This document shows positions 62,529-64,000 of a DNA stretch of 64,000 nt, one piece after another. Location of the stretch: the NCBI RefSeq assembly GCF_022344005.1, contig NZ_CP092190.1, forward strand, positions 2,061,001 to 2,125,000, given 5' to 3'. The notes under the pieces were generated by a model, which worked only from the letters and a program-made list of their open reading frames with translations, was not told the origin of the DNA and searched no databases. The translations under genes and the position numbers were made by a program. This DNA is from Deinococcus sp. KNUC1210. GTDB taxonomy: Bacteria; Deinococcota; Deinococci; Deinococcales; Deinococcaceae. Within the stretch, counting starts at the first letter, position 1; each line of letters begins with the position of its first letter.

Positions 62529-63059
62529 ATGAAGCGAATGATGGTGAGTCTGATGGTGCTGGGCGGCAGTGCAGGGGCGTTTCAGGCGGCCCAGCCAGCG
62601 ACGCCGACCCAGTCGAGCGCCAAGACACCGCTGGTCCGGGTGAGTCTGACGCAGGATCAGATCAAGACCACCACGGTCAACGGCAAGGCCGTCGAGACGG
62701 TCATTCCCAGCCCGAAGTCGGTGCTGCCGGACGACGTGCTGCGCGAGGAAGTCACAGCGGTGAACGTGTCGGGCAAGCTGGTCAAGAACCCGACCATCAG
62801 CGTGCCGGTGCCCAAGGGCACGACGTTCGTGGGCAGCGCGACGGCGGGGAACGACCGCTGGAACACGCAGTACAGCATCGATAACGGCAAGACGTATGCC
62901 GCGTCGCCGCAGAAGAGCGTGACCACGACCGAGAACGGCAAGAGCGTGACCAAGCAGGTGGCAGCGTTGCCGAGCGAGTACACCAACGTGCGCTGGGCCA
63001 TCGGCACGCTGATGATCGACGAAACTCTCAAATTCAGTTTCCTCGTCAAAGTCAACTGA
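62529..63059 (+). CDS. Exported protein with DUF11-like domain
   Basis: The 176-residue protein has a signal peptide (MKRMMVSLMVLGGSAGAFQAAQ) and one beta-sandwich domain with the pattern TAVNVSGKLVKNPTISVPVPKGTTFVG, as in DUF11 repeats of surface proteins. It probably lies at the cell surface. ATG at 62529 has AGGAGGACC upstream. The next gene encodes a much longer protein of like type. Confidence 0.7.
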   Translation: MKRMMVSLMVLGGSAGAFQAAQPATPTQSSAKTPLVRVSLTQDQIKTTTVNGKAVETVIPSPKSVLPDDVLREEVTAVNVSGKLVKNPTISVPVPKGTTFVGSATAGNDRWNTQYSIDNGKTYAASPQKSVTTTENGKSVTKQVAALPSEYTNVRWAIGTLMIDETLKFSFLVKVN

Positions 63060-63170
63060 GTTCTCGATTTAACTTTCAGATTCTCCCTATTTCTTGAGTT
63101 AATCGCTTCGGCGTTAACAATTTCGGCCTGTATTGAGCTGTGTTTTGTCACTTTCCTGAGGAGGAATGCC

Positions 63171-64000
63171 ATGAAGAAGTCCCTGAGTTTTCTCTCGCTG
63201 ATGGTTGCTCTGGCTGCCGGAGCGGCGAGCGCTACCGGCACCACTGCCGGTACCACCATCGTCAACATCGCCACCATCAACTACAGCGATGACACTGGCA
63301 CCGTTCAACCCCCGGTTGATTCCCCCCGTCAAGACCGTCGTGTCGCCGGTGCCCAGCTTCACCATCACGCCTAACCAGACCACGACTGGCACCAACCAGA
63401 CCGATGCCCCGGACTACGCCAAGCCCGGCCAGACCAAGAATGCCCGGCCCGGCGACACCGTGGTCTACCCTTACATTCTGACCAACACCGGCAACGTGAA
63501 CGGCGAGAGCTACACCCTGACGAACGGTACCGTCGGCGGCACCGGCACCGGCCTTACGCCAGCGAAGTACTACCCGGTCAGCGCCGATACCAACAACGAC
63601 GGAACGCTGTCGCCCGCAGAGATCGCGGCGGCAACGCCCATCACCACCATCACGGGCGTTGCCAAGGATGGCGTCGTTAACTTCTTCCAGGTCTACACCA
63701 TCCCGACCACTGCCACCGATGCCCAGACCTTCGGAGCCGATCCGGTGGGCACGCGCAATCCCAACACGGCAGCGGGCAGCGAGCCGACCGCGCCCTACAC
63801 GCAGCCCTACGACAGCAACAACTCCAACTTGACCACCGTGCAGCGCACCGACGCCGTGCTGATCGGGCCGAAGAGTGACGCGAACGCCGACGGCAAGAAC
63901 GACACGACCGGCAGCGCCGTGGCTCCTTATCAGTCCCCCGATCCTACCCCCGTGACCATCACCCCGGTCGGTGACGTGCAGTCGGCTCCCGCCACCACCA
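63171..64000 (+). CDS. Large DUF11-type surface protein, frameshifted, partial
   Basis: A signal peptide (MKKSLSFLSLMVALAAGAASA) is followed by TTIVNIATINYSDDTG, as in cell-surface repeat proteins. The frame breaks at the C6 run 63322-63327. Adding one C continues it as SPPVKTVVSPVPSFTITPN and stays open to the window end. The mature part has DTNNDGTLSPAEI and DANADGKNDTTG loops that look like calcium-binding segments. TGAGGAGG lies 6 bases before the ATG. A hairpin with a TTCG loop (63098-63118) lies in the gap between the two genes. Confidence 0.65.

Overview
The window looks like a chromosomal segment of a Deinococcus species. The DNA is GC-rich and the gene content is that of the Deinococcus-Thermus group: LysW-dependent lysine enzymes (LysZ, LysY), bacillithiol-type genes (a BshB2-like deacetylase, a YtxJ/BrxC-like redox protein), long-form HPF, a CdaA/CdaR pair and a uvrB with a plausible radiation/desiccation response motif. 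At least 26 genes have a TANNNT hexamer only 6-7 bases before the start codon, the mark of leaderless transcripts common in Deinococcus. Other genes, mostly exported or ribosomal proteins or genes inside operons, have clear Shine-Dalgarno sites.

Layout. 1-5.7 kb: two GNAT acetyltransferase genes, a PIG-L deacetylase, an ABC exporter pair, a dsRNA-binding protein, a HAD phosphatase and YraN. 5.8-15.9 kb: a hydrophilin-like small protein, Dcd, lipoproteins, a phosphoesterase, Era, an orphan ParA, an unrecognised protein, two Nudix enzymes, and a 2,4-dienoyl-CoA reductase/dienoyl-CoA isomerase-like pair. 15.9-19.3 kb: a membrane TPR-like protein, a PlsY relative and a Yip1 protein. 19.5-26.3 kb: uvrB, an Ada/AlkA fusion overlapping a PEP mutase-like gene, an epimerase, a VTT membrane protein and an HNH nuclease. 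26.5-33.2 kb: a bacilliredoxin-immunity-domain fusion, a three-gene HAMP operon behind a hairpin leader, PdxY and a stalk/PKD-like exported protein. 33.2-41.2 kb: ispE, ispD, ubiX, an RNA methyltransferase, a 116-base inverted-repeat element, lysZ, an NTPase, a response regulator and lysY. 41.5-49.3 kb: an LEA-like protein, a DinB-like protein, a HAD phosphatase, tRNA-Ser(CGA), murJ, an SDR, hpf, ribF, an ADP-ribose pyrophosphatase-like gene and a P-loop kinase. 49.3-55.9 kb: cdaA-cdaR-ftsZ, a small membrane protein, an AhbA-AhbB-like tandem protein, an M29 aminopeptidase and rsfS. 56-61.9 kb: LCP, yqeK, obg, rpmA, rplU, xseB and ndk. 62-64 kb: a structured intergenic region and two exported surface proteins, the last cut by the window edge.

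Nine genes, five of them widely essential (obg, ispE, ribF, cdaA, lysZ for lysine prototrophy), are split by a single-base frameshift. In every case adding one G or C to a short G/C run restores one full-length family-standard protein. This looks like systematic homopolymer under-calling in the assembly rather than gene decay, so these genes are listed as single CDS spans with the break noted.

Themes that connect genes: nucleotide-pool and DNA repair (Dcd, Nudix, Ndk, UvrB, Ada/AlkA, XseB), isoprenoid precursors (IspD, IspE), cell envelope and division (MurJ, FtsZ, CdaA/CdaR, LCP), ribosome assembly and hibernation (Era, Obg, L21, L27, RsfS, HPF), and desiccation-type protective proteins (a hydrophilin-like and an LEA-like candidate). 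I see no CRISPR array, insertion sequence, prophage or rRNA operon.
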